A stretch of 34,761 nucleotides of DNA from an uncultured OM182 clade bacterium (GTDB lineage: Bacteria; Pseudomonadota; Gammaproteobacteria; Pseudomonadales; Azotimanducaceae). The translations under genes were made by a program, and so were the position numbers. This document shows positions 1 to 8,378 of this stretch, one piece after another. The notes beneath the pieces were generated by a model. That model was not told the DNA's origin. It worked only from the letters and a program-made list of their open reading frames with translations, and ran no database searches. Position 1 is the first letter of the stretch. Every line of letters begins with the position of its first letter. The stretch is from contig CACFLG010000013.1 in the NCBI GenBank assembly GCA_902567095.1, positions 1 through 34,761 on the forward strand, read 5' to 3'.

Positions 1-358
1 CGATTTTTCCCTGCATCGAGTCATAGCTGGGACTATCTTTATCATACTCGCTCGTCTCTAGATCATCGTTACCAGATCTAACTTCGTAACGACGCGTGGC
101 GACTTCACCATCCAATATAGCAGGAAGTTGACCTAAAAAAATTTTCATGTGGTCGGTCTCCCAATGACTCTCCAGCGCTTCGACTGAGCTCCATTCTTGA
201 AACAGAAGAACTAGATTAGGGTTAGACAATCCGACATAAAATTCATAGGTAATGCAACCAGACTCTAGTCGACTAAATCTTGCCATGTCCTGCATTTTCT
301 TTATTGCTTCTTCCCTACCTTTAGATTTTATTGGGAAAGAGCCGTGTATAATTATCAT
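1..358 (-). CDS. ABM-domain (YgiN-like) putative monooxygenase, C-terminus cut off
   Basis: Read on the minus strand from ATG at 358, the frame stays open to the window edge: 119 codons with no stop, so the 3' end is missing. The protein begins MIIIHGSFPIKSKGREEAI and contains LESGCITYEFY and QEWSSVEALESHWET. This is the ferredoxin-like pattern of antibiotic-biosynthesis-monooxygenase (ABM/YgiN) proteins, small dimeric oxygenases or quinol monooxygenases of the cytosol. The domain normally ends near residue 95-100. Here an acidic stretch (about residues 95-119, SGNDDLETSEYDKDSP) follows, so the protein is longer than the minimal family. The substrate cannot be predicted. It lies 83 bp downstream of ydfG on the same strand and may be cotranscribed with it. 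I am confident of the gene and fairly confident of the fold. Confidence 0.72.
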   Translation of the reverse strand, partial: MIIIHGSFPIKSKGREEAIKKMQDMARFSRLESGCITYEFYVGLSNPNLVLLFQEWSSVEALESHWETDHMKIFLGQLPAILDGEVATRRYEVRSGNDDLETSEYDKDSPSYDSMQGKI

Positions 359-441
359 TTAGATCCGTATTTAAAAAAGCACCAAACGGAGTTGGATTAT
401 AAGAGTTTGAGAATATTCAAGGCAAGACGAAAGTATTTCTT

Positions 442-1194
442 TTAATCTCGGTAAACTGAAAAAGGTGCCCAGGCTTGAGCTATTGGCATGAGCTCAATCT
501 GGTTAACGTTGACGTGAGCGGGCATCGAGCAAATCCAAAAAACAGTCTCTGCTATGTCGTCCGCACTGAGCGGGCTCATAGAGTGGTAAACCGCCTTTGC
601 CTTTTCTTGGTCCCCCTCAAATCTGATAAGCGAAAACTCTGTTTCGCTCATCCCAGGCTCCACGAGGGATACTCTTATATTTTTTCCGGAGAGATCACTC
701 CTTAAATTTCTCGAAAATTGCTGAACGAAGGCTTTCGTGCTCCCATAAACGTTCCCACCGGGATATGGCCATGAGCCTGCGACTGAACCGATATTGATAA
801 TTTGTCCATGCCCTCGCCGAATCATGCCCGGGAGTACAGCCTTCGTTAGATAAATCACTCCTTTAATATTGGTGTCCACCATAATTTCCCAATCTTTTAG
901 AGAAGCATCCTCCGCCGGACCCAAACCTAAAGCTAAACCGGCGTTATTTACTAAAACATCTATACTTCTAAACTCTTCAGGCAGACCCGATAACGCGTTT
1001 TCTACTTCCTCCTTATCGCGGACATCTGCAGATATAAGGTGACACTTATTCTCCCCGCCCAATTGATGAGCAAGATCAATCAATTTTTCTCTTCTGCGAG
1101 CAAGGAGTATCAAACGGTGGCCCTCCGAAGAAAATTTTCGAGCCGTAGCCTCTCCAAAACCTGAGGAAGCGCCTGTGATAAAGATAGTTTTCAT
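442..1194 (-). CDS. ydfG: SDR oxidoreductase, YdfG-type 3-hydroxy acid / malonic semialdehyde dehydrogenase
   Basis: This is a classical short-chain dehydrogenase of 250 residues, the usual length. The cofactor motif TGASSGFG is at residues 7-14, NNAG at 83-86, and the catalytic Ser137, Tyr150 and Lys154 are present (the latter two in YGSTK). Beyond the generic SDR motifs, the stretches NNAGLALG, GSWPYPGGNVYG and the C-terminal PAHVNVNQIELMP closely match Escherichia coli YdfG as I remember it. YdfG oxidises L-allo-threonine and other 3-hydroxy acids and reduces malonic semialdehyde with NADP(H). ATG start at 1194. It sits 61 bp downstream of the racemase gene on the same strand and may share its transcript. 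It is cytosolic; the specific substrate in this organism is inferred from family resemblance. Confidence 0.88.
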   Translation of the reverse strand: MKTIFITGASSGFGEATARKFSSEGHRLILLARRREKLIDLAHQLGGENKCHLISADVRDKEEVENALSGLPEEFRSIDVLVNNAGLALGLGPAEDASLKDWEIMVDTNIKGVIYLTKAVLPGMIRRGHGQIINIGSVAGSWPYPGGNVYGSTKAFVQQFSRNLRSDLSGKNIRVSLVEPGMSETEFSLIRFEGDQEKAKAVYHSMSPLSADDIAETVFWICSMPAHVNVNQIELMPIAQAWAPFSVYRD

Positions 1195-1255
1195 TGGGAT
1201 TTTTAAACCATTAGTTTCTCGCCCTAAAGATTAGTATCTAGATGTAAGGCACTTA

Positions 1256-2389
1256 TTATGATTGCGATACTACCTCGCTATTTATTAAATCTGCGATTTG
1301 CTCTGCATTGAAACCGGCAGATTCAAGTATCGACACGGAATCTTCACCCGCTATCCTAGATCCGTTACGGATGCTGGCTTTTGACTTAGAAAATCTAGGA
1401 GCAGGATTAGGCTGAAGAACACCATCCAATTCAGTAAAGGACTCGCGGAAAATATTATGTGGGTGAGTATTGACTTCCCCAAGCTCCAAAACTGGACCAA
1501 AGCATACGTCAGTGCCCTCCATTATTTGGCACCATTCATCTCTAGTTTTTGTCTTGAATACCGTCTCAAGTTCACCTCGAAGTCCTTCCCACTTGTTGAC
1601 ATTCATTTGATCTGAAAACCTCTCTACATCGACCCCTGTTTTCTCAAGAAGAAGAGCGTAAAACTGAGGCTCTATCGAACCAAGACTTATATACTTTTCG
1701 TCTGATGTCTCGTAAGTCCCATAAAAATGAGCGCCCCCGTCTAACAGGTTCGTCCCACGATTAGCTTTGAAAGCTCCAGATGCTCTCATACTAAAAAACA
1801 TAGACATTAAAGAGGCAGCGCCATCTACCATGGCTGCATCAACCACTTGACCCTTTCCAGACGATTTTGCTTCAAGAAGTGCGCAAACCATCCCGAAGGC
1901 AAGATACAAAGCGCCGCCCCCAAAGTCACCGACTAGATTCAAAGGGGGTACCGGTTTTTGATCTTTTTCACCGATCGCATGGAGCGCCCCAACCAAAGAT
2001 ATATAATTTATATCGTGGCCAGCAGCTTGAGCCATGGGACCCTCTTGACCCCAACCGGTCATTCTTCCATAAACCAGGCGTCCATTTCGCGCCATACACT
2101 CATCCGGACCAATACCCAGACGTTCGGTAACGCCTGGCCTGAAACCCTCAAATATTGCGTCTGCTGACTCGCAGAGTTGCAACACGACTTCCTTTCCATC
2201 ATTGGATTTCAAATCTAAAGCGATCGACTTGCGACCACGCGTCAAAACATCATTAATACGATCTTTCCTCTTGGAAATACGATCCACTCTAATAACTTCT
2301 GCTCCCATGTCAGACAAGAGCATCCCACAAAAGGGTCCAGGCCCAATGCCAGCTAACTCTATGATTTTGATCCCGCTGAGTGGTCCCAC
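1256..2389 (-). CDS. alpha-methylacyl-CoA racemase (CaiB/BaiF family III)
   Basis: This 377-residue protein is a family III CoA-transferase-fold enzyme. The motifs ELAGIGPGPF (11-20), RPGVTERLGIGP (84-95), MTGWGQEGP (110-118), AGHDINYISL (123-132) and NLVGDFGGGALYL (151-163) match the alpha-methylacyl-CoA racemase branch (mycobacterial MCR, human AMACR). They do not match the CaiB or formyl-CoA transferase branches. The MCR catalytic residues are present as His125, Asp155 and Glu240. The enzyme interconverts 2R and 2S methyl-branched acyl-CoAs so that branched fatty acids or isoprenoid chains can enter beta-oxidation. The start is GTG at 2389, supported by a GGGAG ribosome-binding site 7 nt upstream. 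Its neighbours are ydfG downstream and a divergent esterase upstream. Confidence 0.92.
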   Translation of the reverse strand: MGPLSGIKIIELAGIGPGPFCGMLLSDMGAEVIRVDRISKRKDRINDVLTRGRKSIALDLKSNDGKEVVLQLCESADAIFEGFRPGVTERLGIGPDECMARNGRLVYGRMTGWGQEGPMAQAAGHDINYISLVGALHAIGEKDQKPVPPLNLVGDFGGGALYLAFGMVCALLEAKSSGKGQVVDAAMVDGAASLMSMFFSMRASGAFKANRGTNLLDGGAHFYGTYETSDEKYISLGSIEPQFYALLLEKTGVDVERFSDQMNVNKWEGLRGELETVFKTKTRDEWCQIMEGTDVCFGPVLELGEVNTHPHNIFRESFTELDGVLQPNPAPRFSKSKASIRNGSRIAGEDSVSILESAGFNAEQIADLINSEVVSQS

Positions 2390-2514
2390 TTCTTGTCTCC
2401 CTTAATAAATATAGCGGTATTTAGTCACATCCTGAAATCAAGGGCAAATTTTGCTTGATGCTGAAAACAGCAAGATTAGTTATTATTAAATGTCATTTTC
2501 GTTGAGAGCTTTAA

Positions 2515-3174
2515 ATGAAATTGATTGACCACATAGAAGTATCGAGCGTCGAAGAACCGCAGTTCTCCGTAATATGGCTCCACGGTTTTGGTGCCGACGG
2601 GCATGATTTCGAGGCAATATTACCGGAATTAAAAATTCCTCTAGATTTGAATATCAGATTTATATTTCCCCATGCGCCTTTCAGAAGCCCAGTCCCCGAA
2701 AGCGACGAAAAAATTAGAGCTTGGTATAGCCTTTCATCGGATTCTGAAAGCACTAATAAAGAAATTGAGGGATCATCCGACGAAATAAGATTTCTCATCG
2801 AGGCAGAGGAAGAAAAAGGAATAAGGCCAGAGAACATAATTTTAGCAGGGTTTTCTCAAGGTGGCGTAATAGCACTCCATACCGGACTTCGTTATCCCAA
2901 AAGAATAGGAGGCATACTTGCTCTTTCTACATATCTTAACGACTTTGATAATACCCAAGCAGAAATGAGTGATGAAAATCTAGCTATTCCTGTAATGCTT
3001 GCGCACGGCCGTTATGATGAGGTAATCCCCATCGTCCGCGGAGCCACTTCCAGAGAAAACCTTATCAGACTGGGACTAGATGTTCGATGGTTTGATTATC
3101 AGATGGGCCATGAAGTTTGCAGGGATGAAATAACCGACATAACAGCTTTTTTTGTAGAAGTTTTTCGAAAATGA
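2515..3174 (+). CDS. alpha/beta-hydrolase, phospholipase/carboxylesterase family
   Basis: A 219-residue serine hydrolase of the small carboxylesterase/acyl-protein thioesterase (LYPLA, YpfH-like) family. The oxyanion-hole motif WLHGFGADG (21-29) is followed by FPHAP (51-55) and AWYSL (69-73). The nucleophile elbow GFSQGG has Ser114, and Asp168 (HGRYDEVIP) and His199 (MGHEV) complete the triad. No signal peptide is visible, so it is cytosolic. It hydrolyses short acyl esters or thioesters; the natural substrate is unknown. ATG start at 2515. Its stop overlaps the miaE start by 4 nt (ATGA, 3171-3174), so the two are translationally coupled. It is divergent from the racemase gene across a 125-bp intergenic region. 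Confidence 0.88.
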   Translation: MKLIDHIEVSSVEEPQFSVIWLHGFGADGHDFEAILPELKIPLDLNIRFIFPHAPFRSPVPESDEKIRAWYSLSSDSESTNKEIEGSSDEIRFLIEAEEEKGIRPENIILAGFSQGGVIALHTGLRYPKRIGGILALSTYLNDFDNTQAEMSDENLAIPVMLAHGRYDEVIPIVRGATSRENLIRLGLDVRWFDYQMGHEVCRDEITDITAFFVEVFRK

Positions 3175-3755
3175 ATCATTGGAAATTAAAACTCGCGAGC
3201 ACCTCCTGTGAATGGCTGCAATCCGTTCAGAAAAATTTTGACGCATTCTTAATTGATCATGCACTCAACGAGAGAAAAGCCTCCGCAAGCGCGATGACAC
3301 TCGTCGCTCATTACCCGGATAGAGCTGAGCTTGTTGAAGTCATGATCGAATTAGCAATAGAAGAGCTCAATCATTTTAAGCAAGTGATGAAGATAATTAC
3401 TTCAAGAAACTTGATTATCGAAAACGAAAAAAAAGATCCCTACGTCAACGAGCTGCGACGACATATGAAAAAAAGTGACAGCGAAGCCTATTTGTTAGAT
3501 CGGTTACTTTCAGGAGCTGTCATAGAAGCAAGAGGCGAAGAAAGATTTTGTCTGCTCGCAGAGAATCTTTCAGACCAAGCATTAAGAAGTTTTTATGCAC
3601 GGATATCGGCGTCTGAGGCAAGGCACTTTTGTCTTTTTCTAGATCTAGCTGACAAGTACTTTCATCGAAAAACGGTCGAGGACAGGCTTTCAGAGTGGAT
3701 AGAAATAGAAAAACTGGCGATTGAGTCCTTGCCTATCACCAATCGTCTGCATTAA
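3171..3755 (+). CDS. miaE: tRNA-(ms2io6A37) hydroxylase MiaE
   Basis: This 194-residue ferritin-like diiron protein matches MiaE, which hydroxylates the isopentenyl side chain of ms2i6A at position 37 of tRNAs reading UNN codons, using O2. Probable iron ligands are Glu34 (NERKAS), Glu65 and His68 (the ExxH in EELNH), Glu119 (VIEARGEER) and Glu149/His152 (the second ExxH, SEARH). The order and spacing fit a four-helix diiron carboxylate fold. The start overlaps the preceding esterase stop by 4 nt (ATGA). miaA and miaB, whose products act earlier in the pathway, are not in this window. MiaE is mostly restricted to proteobacteria, which supports the taxonomic guess. Confidence 0.9.
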   Translation: MNHWKLKLASTSCEWLQSVQKNFDAFLIDHALNERKASASAMTLVAHYPDRAELVEVMIELAIEELNHFKQVMKIITSRNLIIENEKKDPYVNELRRHMKKSDSEAYLLDRLLSGAVIEARGEERFCLLAENLSDQALRSFYARISASEARHFCLFLDLADKYFHRKTVEDRLSEWIEIEKLAIESLPITNRLH

Positions 3756-3762
3756 AAGACAG

Positions 3763-4992
3763 GTGGCCAACTATCTAGAAAAATATTTAGCTACCTATGG
3801 CTCTCCGCAAGCAAAGTTTGCTGATTTTGATCGAACTTGGAGCAATGTAATAGTCATCCCGGCATACCAAGAAGAAGCTTCAGAGATAATTCAAAATCTT
3901 GCTTTGATAGCTTGTAGTAAAAAATTTCTTGTCATTGTCGTTGCCAATAGTTACGAAGCAGATGATAAACAAACTCAAGCTATGGCTGATGATTTGGCGA
4001 AAGGTGTTCCAAAGACACCGATATCAGATGAAACTTATCTTTTGACCTATGAAAAATACGATATTCTGATTGTTGATTGTTTTTCTGAATCACGCCTCTT
4101 GAAAGAAAAAGAGGGAGTTGGGGCAGCAAGAAAAATTGGATGCGATATTGCCCTTAGGCTAATAGCATCGAAAAAAATAAGAAGCCAATGGATTTACTCT
4201 TCTGATGCAGATGCTGCACTCCCAGAGAATTATTTTCAATCCAAGAGAGAACAAGACAATGTAGCGACGATTTTTTCCTTCGTACATACTTATGCTTCTG
4301 AGATTTCAGAGGCCATGCTTCTCTATGAAGTCAAGCTGCTCTACTATACTGCTGGTTTGGTAAGCGCAAACTCTCCCTACGCCTATCTGCCTTTAGGTTC
4401 TTGCTTATGCTTCTCCGCCGAAGCCTATGCTAAGACTCGGGGATTCCGGAAGATCAATGCGGGCGAGGACTTTTATTTGATCAACAAGCTCCGAAAAATC
4501 GGGAAAGTGCTGTCTGACAAAGAGATAAAAATCTCCCTCAGAGGAAGGCTTTCGGAGCGAACGCCAATTGGCACAGGTCAGGGGACAAGAAAAATCTTAA
4601 ATGATTTGATGCAAGGAGAGGTTGTTTTATTTGAAAACCCAGAATGCTTTCACCAATTAAAACTTGTAATCGATATGATAGAACAACTAGCGTCGAACCA
4701 ACGGAAAGAACTAATTTTTCCAAACGAAAAAATACAAACTTATTTGCAGAGAATTCAATTTTCAGAACACTATCATGCGAAACGCGAGCAAAACCCCTCG
4801 TATTTAGTTATGAAAAAACATCTCCACGATTGGTTCGACGCACTGAAAACTAGGCAGTTTATAAAGCACCTGCAAGATACCCATTATTATGGGGTCCCCG
4901 TTGAAAGACTCGGAGACGCATTTTTTCTTCGCTGTGAAAATGAATCTAAGGCGATCATAAAAGAATGCTCAAAACAAATTTTCGGTAGCTGA
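3763..4992 (+). CDS. orphan GT2-like glycosyltransferase, role unknown
   Basis: The protein reads as a GT-A fold nucleotide-sugar transferase. VIVIPAYQEE lies near residues 29-38 (typical N-terminal beta-strand and loop), GVGAARKIG precedes a DxD-like SSDADAALP at about 146-154, and NAGEDFYL near 232-239 resembles the conserved acidic motif of family 2 enzymes. RLSERTPIGTGQG follows. No transmembrane segment is obvious. The C-terminal 130 residues are charged and unassigned. I place the start at GTG 3763 (409 residues), 7 nt after the miaE stop. A TTG at 3721 would add 14 residues inside miaE, but that extension is Cys- and Pro-rich and looks non-coding. Neither start has a strong ribosome-binding site. 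Substrate and pathway are unknown; no partner glycan genes adjoin it. Confidence 0.7.
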   Translation: MANYLEKYLATYGSPQAKFADFDRTWSNVIVIPAYQEEASEIIQNLALIACSKKFLVIVVANSYEADDKQTQAMADDLAKGVPKTPISDETYLLTYEKYDILIVDCFSESRLLKEKEGVGAARKIGCDIALRLIASKKIRSQWIYSSDADAALPENYFQSKREQDNVATIFSFVHTYASEISEAMLLYEVKLLYYTAGLVSANSPYAYLPLGSCLCFSAEAYAKTRGFRKINAGEDFYLINKLRKIGKVLSDKEIKISLRGRLSERTPIGTGQGTRKILNDLMQGEVVLFENPECFHQLKLVIDMIEQLASNQRKELIFPNEKIQTYLQRIQFSEHYHAKREQNPSYLVMKKHLHDWFDALKTRQFIKHLQDTHYYGVPVERLGDAFFLRCENESKAIIKECSKQIFGS

Positions 4993-5038
4993 TGGATTAG
5001 GTGTTAAACTAGTGCTCTGCAGACAGAAGTTAAAACGC

Positions 5039-5980
5039 ATGTACCAAATATTTATTGACGGAAAAGAAGGCACCACGGGGCTCCAAATATTTGAAAGGCT
5101 TCGAGTGATGGATGACATTGAGATCCTCCAGATTGACTCACAAAAAAGAAAGAACGAAGCAGAAAAACGTGAGGTTATAAGGGAGGCAGATTTAGTGGTC
5201 CTTTGCTTGCCCGATGAAATGTCCAAAAAAGTTGTGCAAGCAAACTCAGATATGTTTGTTAAGGTTATCGACGCGAGCACAGCGTTTAGAACAGATCCTA
5301 ATTGGACATACGGACTCCCAGAGCTATCGACATCACAAGCAGAAGAGATAAGAAATGCAGAGTGCGTTTCTAATCCTGGTTGCTACCCGACGGGGTTTCT
5401 AATGCTAGTCAAGCCTCTTATAGAGCAGGGCATTCTGAAAAAAAATAGTGTTTTGAATATCAGTGCAATTTCTGGCTACAGCGGTGGAGGGCGAAAATTA
5501 ATTGAGCGCTATGATGGCTTTAACTCAGAAAAAGTCTCGGCAAGGCCCTACGGGCTGAATATGGCACACAAACACTTACCCGAAATGACTAAATATTCAG
5601 GACTTCTATCTGAACCACTTTTTTTACCCATAGTGGCAAATTTTTACCAAGGAATGACGGTGAGCGTTCCACTGCAGCGAGGAATGTTTAAAGGGAAAGT
5701 CTCTATCAAAAGTGTGCATGAAGTATTAAGTAACGCATACGAACCAAATAAAAATATAACAGTCTTTGGATTAAATGATGAGGAACAATTACAAGATGGA
5801 TTCCTCAATCCTCATATTGTTAAAGGTACGGATCGCCAAGAAATTTTCATTTATGGACACGACGAACAAATGGTATTGATCTCCCGCTTGGACAACCTGG
5901 GGAAGGGGGCATCAGGCGCAGCCATTCAGAATCTTAATTTAATGCTGGGTTTTCCAGAATATAGGGGTCTAGCGATATGA
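5039..5980 (+). CDS. argC: N-acetyl-gamma-glutamyl-phosphate reductase, short (type 2) form
   Basis: ArgC reduces N-acetylglutamyl phosphate to the semialdehyde with NADPH, the third step of arginine biosynthesis. The N-terminus (IFIDGKEGTTG, 4-14) is the nucleotide-binding glycine loop. The catalytic cysteine is Cys115 in SNPGCYPTG. SGYSGGGRKLIERY and the C-terminal LDNLGKGASGAAIQN are family signatures. At 313 residues it fits the shorter ArgC subfamily rather than the ~340-residue form of E. coli. I chose ATG 5039; an upstream GTG at 5012 would add nine basic residues not expected in the family. The stop overlaps the next gene by 4 nt (ATGA at 5977-5980). No other arginine genes are nearby. 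Confidence 0.9.
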   Translation: MYQIFIDGKEGTTGLQIFERLRVMDDIEILQIDSQKRKNEAEKREVIREADLVVLCLPDEMSKKVVQANSDMFVKVIDASTAFRTDPNWTYGLPELSTSQAEEIRNAECVSNPGCYPTGFLMLVKPLIEQGILKKNSVLNISAISGYSGGGRKLIERYDGFNSEKVSARPYGLNMAHKHLPEMTKYSGLLSEPLFLPIVANFYQGMTVSVPLQRGMFKGKVSIKSVHEVLSNAYEPNKNITVFGLNDEEQLQDGFLNPHIVKGTDRQEIFIYGHDEQMVLISRLDNLGKGASGAAIQNLNLMLGFPEYRGLAI

Positions 5981-7206
5981 ATAAATCCACAAAGGATTAC
6001 GATGATCTCTTGTCAGAATTTTTAGAATTTAAAGAGGAGAAACTTGAGCTCGATTTGACTCGAGGGAAACCTTCTCCGGAGCAACTTGATCTCTCGAATT
6101 GTCTAGATGGGATACTGGATGGAAATTTTCAATTAAGAAATGGCGCCGACGCTCGAAATTACGGCGGAATTCTAGGAATTCCTGAAGCACGCGAATTAGG
6201 AGCAGAAATACTTGGTTCGCGACCAAAAAATACGATGGTGGGAGGAAACAGCAGCCTAAACCTCATGTATCATTTCGTGGCTAGCAAGGTCAAAACATGG
6301 GGGGAAGGCTCCAAGTTTATCTGTTTAACTCCAGGTTACGATAGACATTTCACAATTTGCGAATATTTTGGCATCTCAATGCTTAGTATACCGCTTACTA
6401 ATAGCGGGCCCGATATGGAAAAAATTGAGAAGGAAGTAAGAGCGGACCAGTCCATAAAGGGCATATGGTGCGTACCTAAATATTCAAATCCAACCGGACA
6501 TACCTACTCTGATGAGGTCGTTAAGCGAATAGCTGCTTTACCGAAGATCGCGGCGGACGATTTTTTCGTATTTTGGGATAACGCCTACGTTGTCCACGAT
6601 TTACAAAGCAATGAAGACAAACTCTATAACTTCTCTAGGGCAACTGAAAACCAGGGCACCTCAGACAGTGGGTTAGTCTTCGCTTCAACTTCTAAAATAA
6701 CTTTTGCTGGCGCGGGTATATCTTTTCTTAGCACCGGAGAAAAAACTCTTTCTGATTTTGAAAAGTATCTCTCCATGCAAATGATTGGGTTCGATAAAGT
6801 CAATCAGCTTCGCCACGTAAAGCTTCTTAAAAACCTTGAAGAAACCAAAAAATTGATGGCGAAACACCAAAAGGTTTTAAAACCCAAATTCGATCTCGTC
6901 CTAGCCACGCTGGAGAATAAATTAGGCAACTCCAAAGTAGCCCAGTGGACTCTTCCTAAGGGAGGTTATTTCATCTCGCTCGACACACTCCCTGGGCTAG
7001 CCAAGAGAACGGTGCAGCTAGCTCTTGAGCTCGGAGTTCGCTTGACTCCAGCTGGAGCTACTTTCCCATATGGAAAAGACCCAAATGACTCTAACATCAG
7101 AATCGCTCCCTCTTACCCCCAACTAGAAGAGCTTAGAAAAGCTGTAAATGTTTTGGGAACCTGCATTCTGCTGGCAAAAGCCGAATCAGACAACAGGGAA
7201 GGATAA
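5977..7206 (+). CDS. class I PLP aminotransferase (AspT/type Ic-like)
   Basis: A 409-residue fold-type I aminotransferase. The opening LDLTRGKPSPEQLDLS (25-40) and NYGGILGIPEARELGAEILG (61-80) are typical of the aspartate/alanine-type aminotransferase subgroup found in actinobacteria and proteobacteria. PLP-site residues visible are Asn171 (SNPTG), Asp201 and Tyr204 (DNAY) and the Schiff-base lysine Lys240 in STSKITFAGAG. A C-terminal arginine in NIRIAPSYP probably binds the substrate carboxylate. It is coupled to argC by an ATGA overlap, so a role in amino-acid biosynthesis such as aspartate or N-acetylornithine transamination is tempting. Sequence resemblance favours an aspartate-type enzyme, but specificity is not proven. 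The gene ends just before the helicase start. Confidence 0.85.
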   Translation: MNKSTKDYDDLLSEFLEFKEEKLELDLTRGKPSPEQLDLSNCLDGILDGNFQLRNGADARNYGGILGIPEARELGAEILGSRPKNTMVGGNSSLNLMYHFVASKVKTWGEGSKFICLTPGYDRHFTICEYFGISMLSIPLTNSGPDMEKIEKEVRADQSIKGIWCVPKYSNPTGHTYSDEVVKRIAALPKIAADDFFVFWDNAYVVHDLQSNEDKLYNFSRATENQGTSDSGLVFASTSKITFAGAGISFLSTGEKTLSDFEKYLSMQMIGFDKVNQLRHVKLLKNLEETKKLMAKHQKVLKPKFDLVLATLENKLGNSKVAQWTLPKGGYFISLDTLPGLAKRTVQLALELGVRLTPAGATFPYGKDPNDSNIRIAPSYPQLEELRKAVNVLGTCILLAKAESDNREG

Positions 7207-7207
7207 A

Positions 7208-8362
7208 ATGGATGAGTCTAGTATGAGTTTCAGCAACTTCGGACTACCGAAAGAGATAAATGGTGCAATAAAAGATCTAGGTTACAAGGCACCAACTCCG
7301 ATTCAAGCGCAAACTCTCCCTCACTCCTTAAATGGGGAAGATATAATCGGGCAAGCACAGACGGGAACCGGGAAAACCGCTGCTTTCCTAATCTCTATTC
7401 TAACCTACGAGCTAGAGAATCCTCCCGAGGAAGATCGCCCACCAGGATCTCCTTTTGCTCTCATAATAGCCCCTACTCGAGAATTAGTTTTACAAATACA
7501 AAAAGATGCAGAAGGCTTGGCAAAGCGCACCAACATAAACTCATTAGCGCTAGTGGGAGGAATCGACTATGAAAAGCAGAAAATCAAACTAACTAAAAGG
7601 GTTGATATAGTAATTGCCACACCGGGAAGACTTTTAGATTTTGCTAGATCACGCAGCATAGATTTGTCCAATATAGAAATCCTCGTAATCGATGAAGCCG
7701 ATAGAATGTTGAGTATGGGATTTATCCCAGACGTAAAATCGATAATAGCGAAAACACCAAATAAGACTTGCAGGCAGACGCAATTGTTTAGTGCTACTTA
7801 CACGCAGGATATAAGACGATTAGCTGCGCAATGGACTCTGAACCCAATAAAAGTAGACATAGCACCTGAAAATATAGCGGTGAAGACTGTTGAGCAAAAA
7901 GCGTTTCATGTTGCGGAGCAGGAAAAATATCAATTGCTCAAAAACCTTATCCATCAGTATGACATGTTAAGAGTCCTTATTTTTGTCAATAGAAGAGATT
8001 CTGCTAGAGAACTCGAGCGCAAGATCACGAGAGATAATTTTATCTGCGGATTATTAGCGGGAGACGTGCCGCAACGAAAAAGGATCAAAACCTTAGAAAA
8101 ATTTCGGTCAGGAGAAATAAAAATTCTAGTAGCGACTGACGTAGCTGGCAGAGGCATACATATAGACAATATAAGCCATGTGATTAATTTCAATCTGCCG
8201 GAAGATCCCGAAGACTACGTGCACAGAATAGGACGAACTGGTCGAGCGGGTTCGGAAGGAATATCCATTTCTTTAGTTTGCGAAACCGATGCGTTTTCTC
8301 TGCCGGCAATTGAAGAGATGCTAGGAGAAAAACTAAATTTCGAGCAACCCCCTCAATTCTGA
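7208..8362 (+). CDS. DEAD-box RNA helicase, RhlB-like
   Basis: A 384-residue ATP-dependent RNA helicase. The first RecA domain carries the Q motif TPIQAQ (30-35), Walker A AQTGTGKT (50-57), PTRELVLQI (89-97), TPGRLLDFA (138-146), DEAD (162-165) and SAT (195-197). The second carries VATDVAGRGIHI (307-318) and HRIGRTGR (338-345). Segments such as PEDPEDYVHRIGRTGRAG and the ending LPAIEEMLGE resemble E. coli RhlB, the helicase of the RNA degradosome. The basic Arg-rich tail found in E. coli RhlB is absent; the protein stops right after domain 2. Start ATG 7208 is supported by a GGGAAGGA ribosome-binding site 5 nt upstream, just inside the end of the aminotransferase gene. RhlB is the best guess; another small DEAD-box paralogue is possible. 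Confidence 0.85.
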   Translation: MDESSMSFSNFGLPKEINGAIKDLGYKAPTPIQAQTLPHSLNGEDIIGQAQTGTGKTAAFLISILTYELENPPEEDRPPGSPFALIIAPTRELVLQIQKDAEGLAKRTNINSLALVGGIDYEKQKIKLTKRVDIVIATPGRLLDFARSRSIDLSNIEILVIDEADRMLSMGFIPDVKSIIAKTPNKTCRQTQLFSATYTQDIRRLAAQWTLNPIKVDIAPENIAVKTVEQKAFHVAEQEKYQLLKNLIHQYDMLRVLIFVNRRDSARELERKITRDNFICGLLAGDVPQRKRIKTLEKFRSGEIKILVATDVAGRGIHIDNISHVINFNLPEDPEDYVHRIGRTGRAGSEGISISLVCETDAFSLPAIEEMLGEKLNFEQPPQF

Positions 8363-8378
8363 ATGTTCGCGAAACTCG

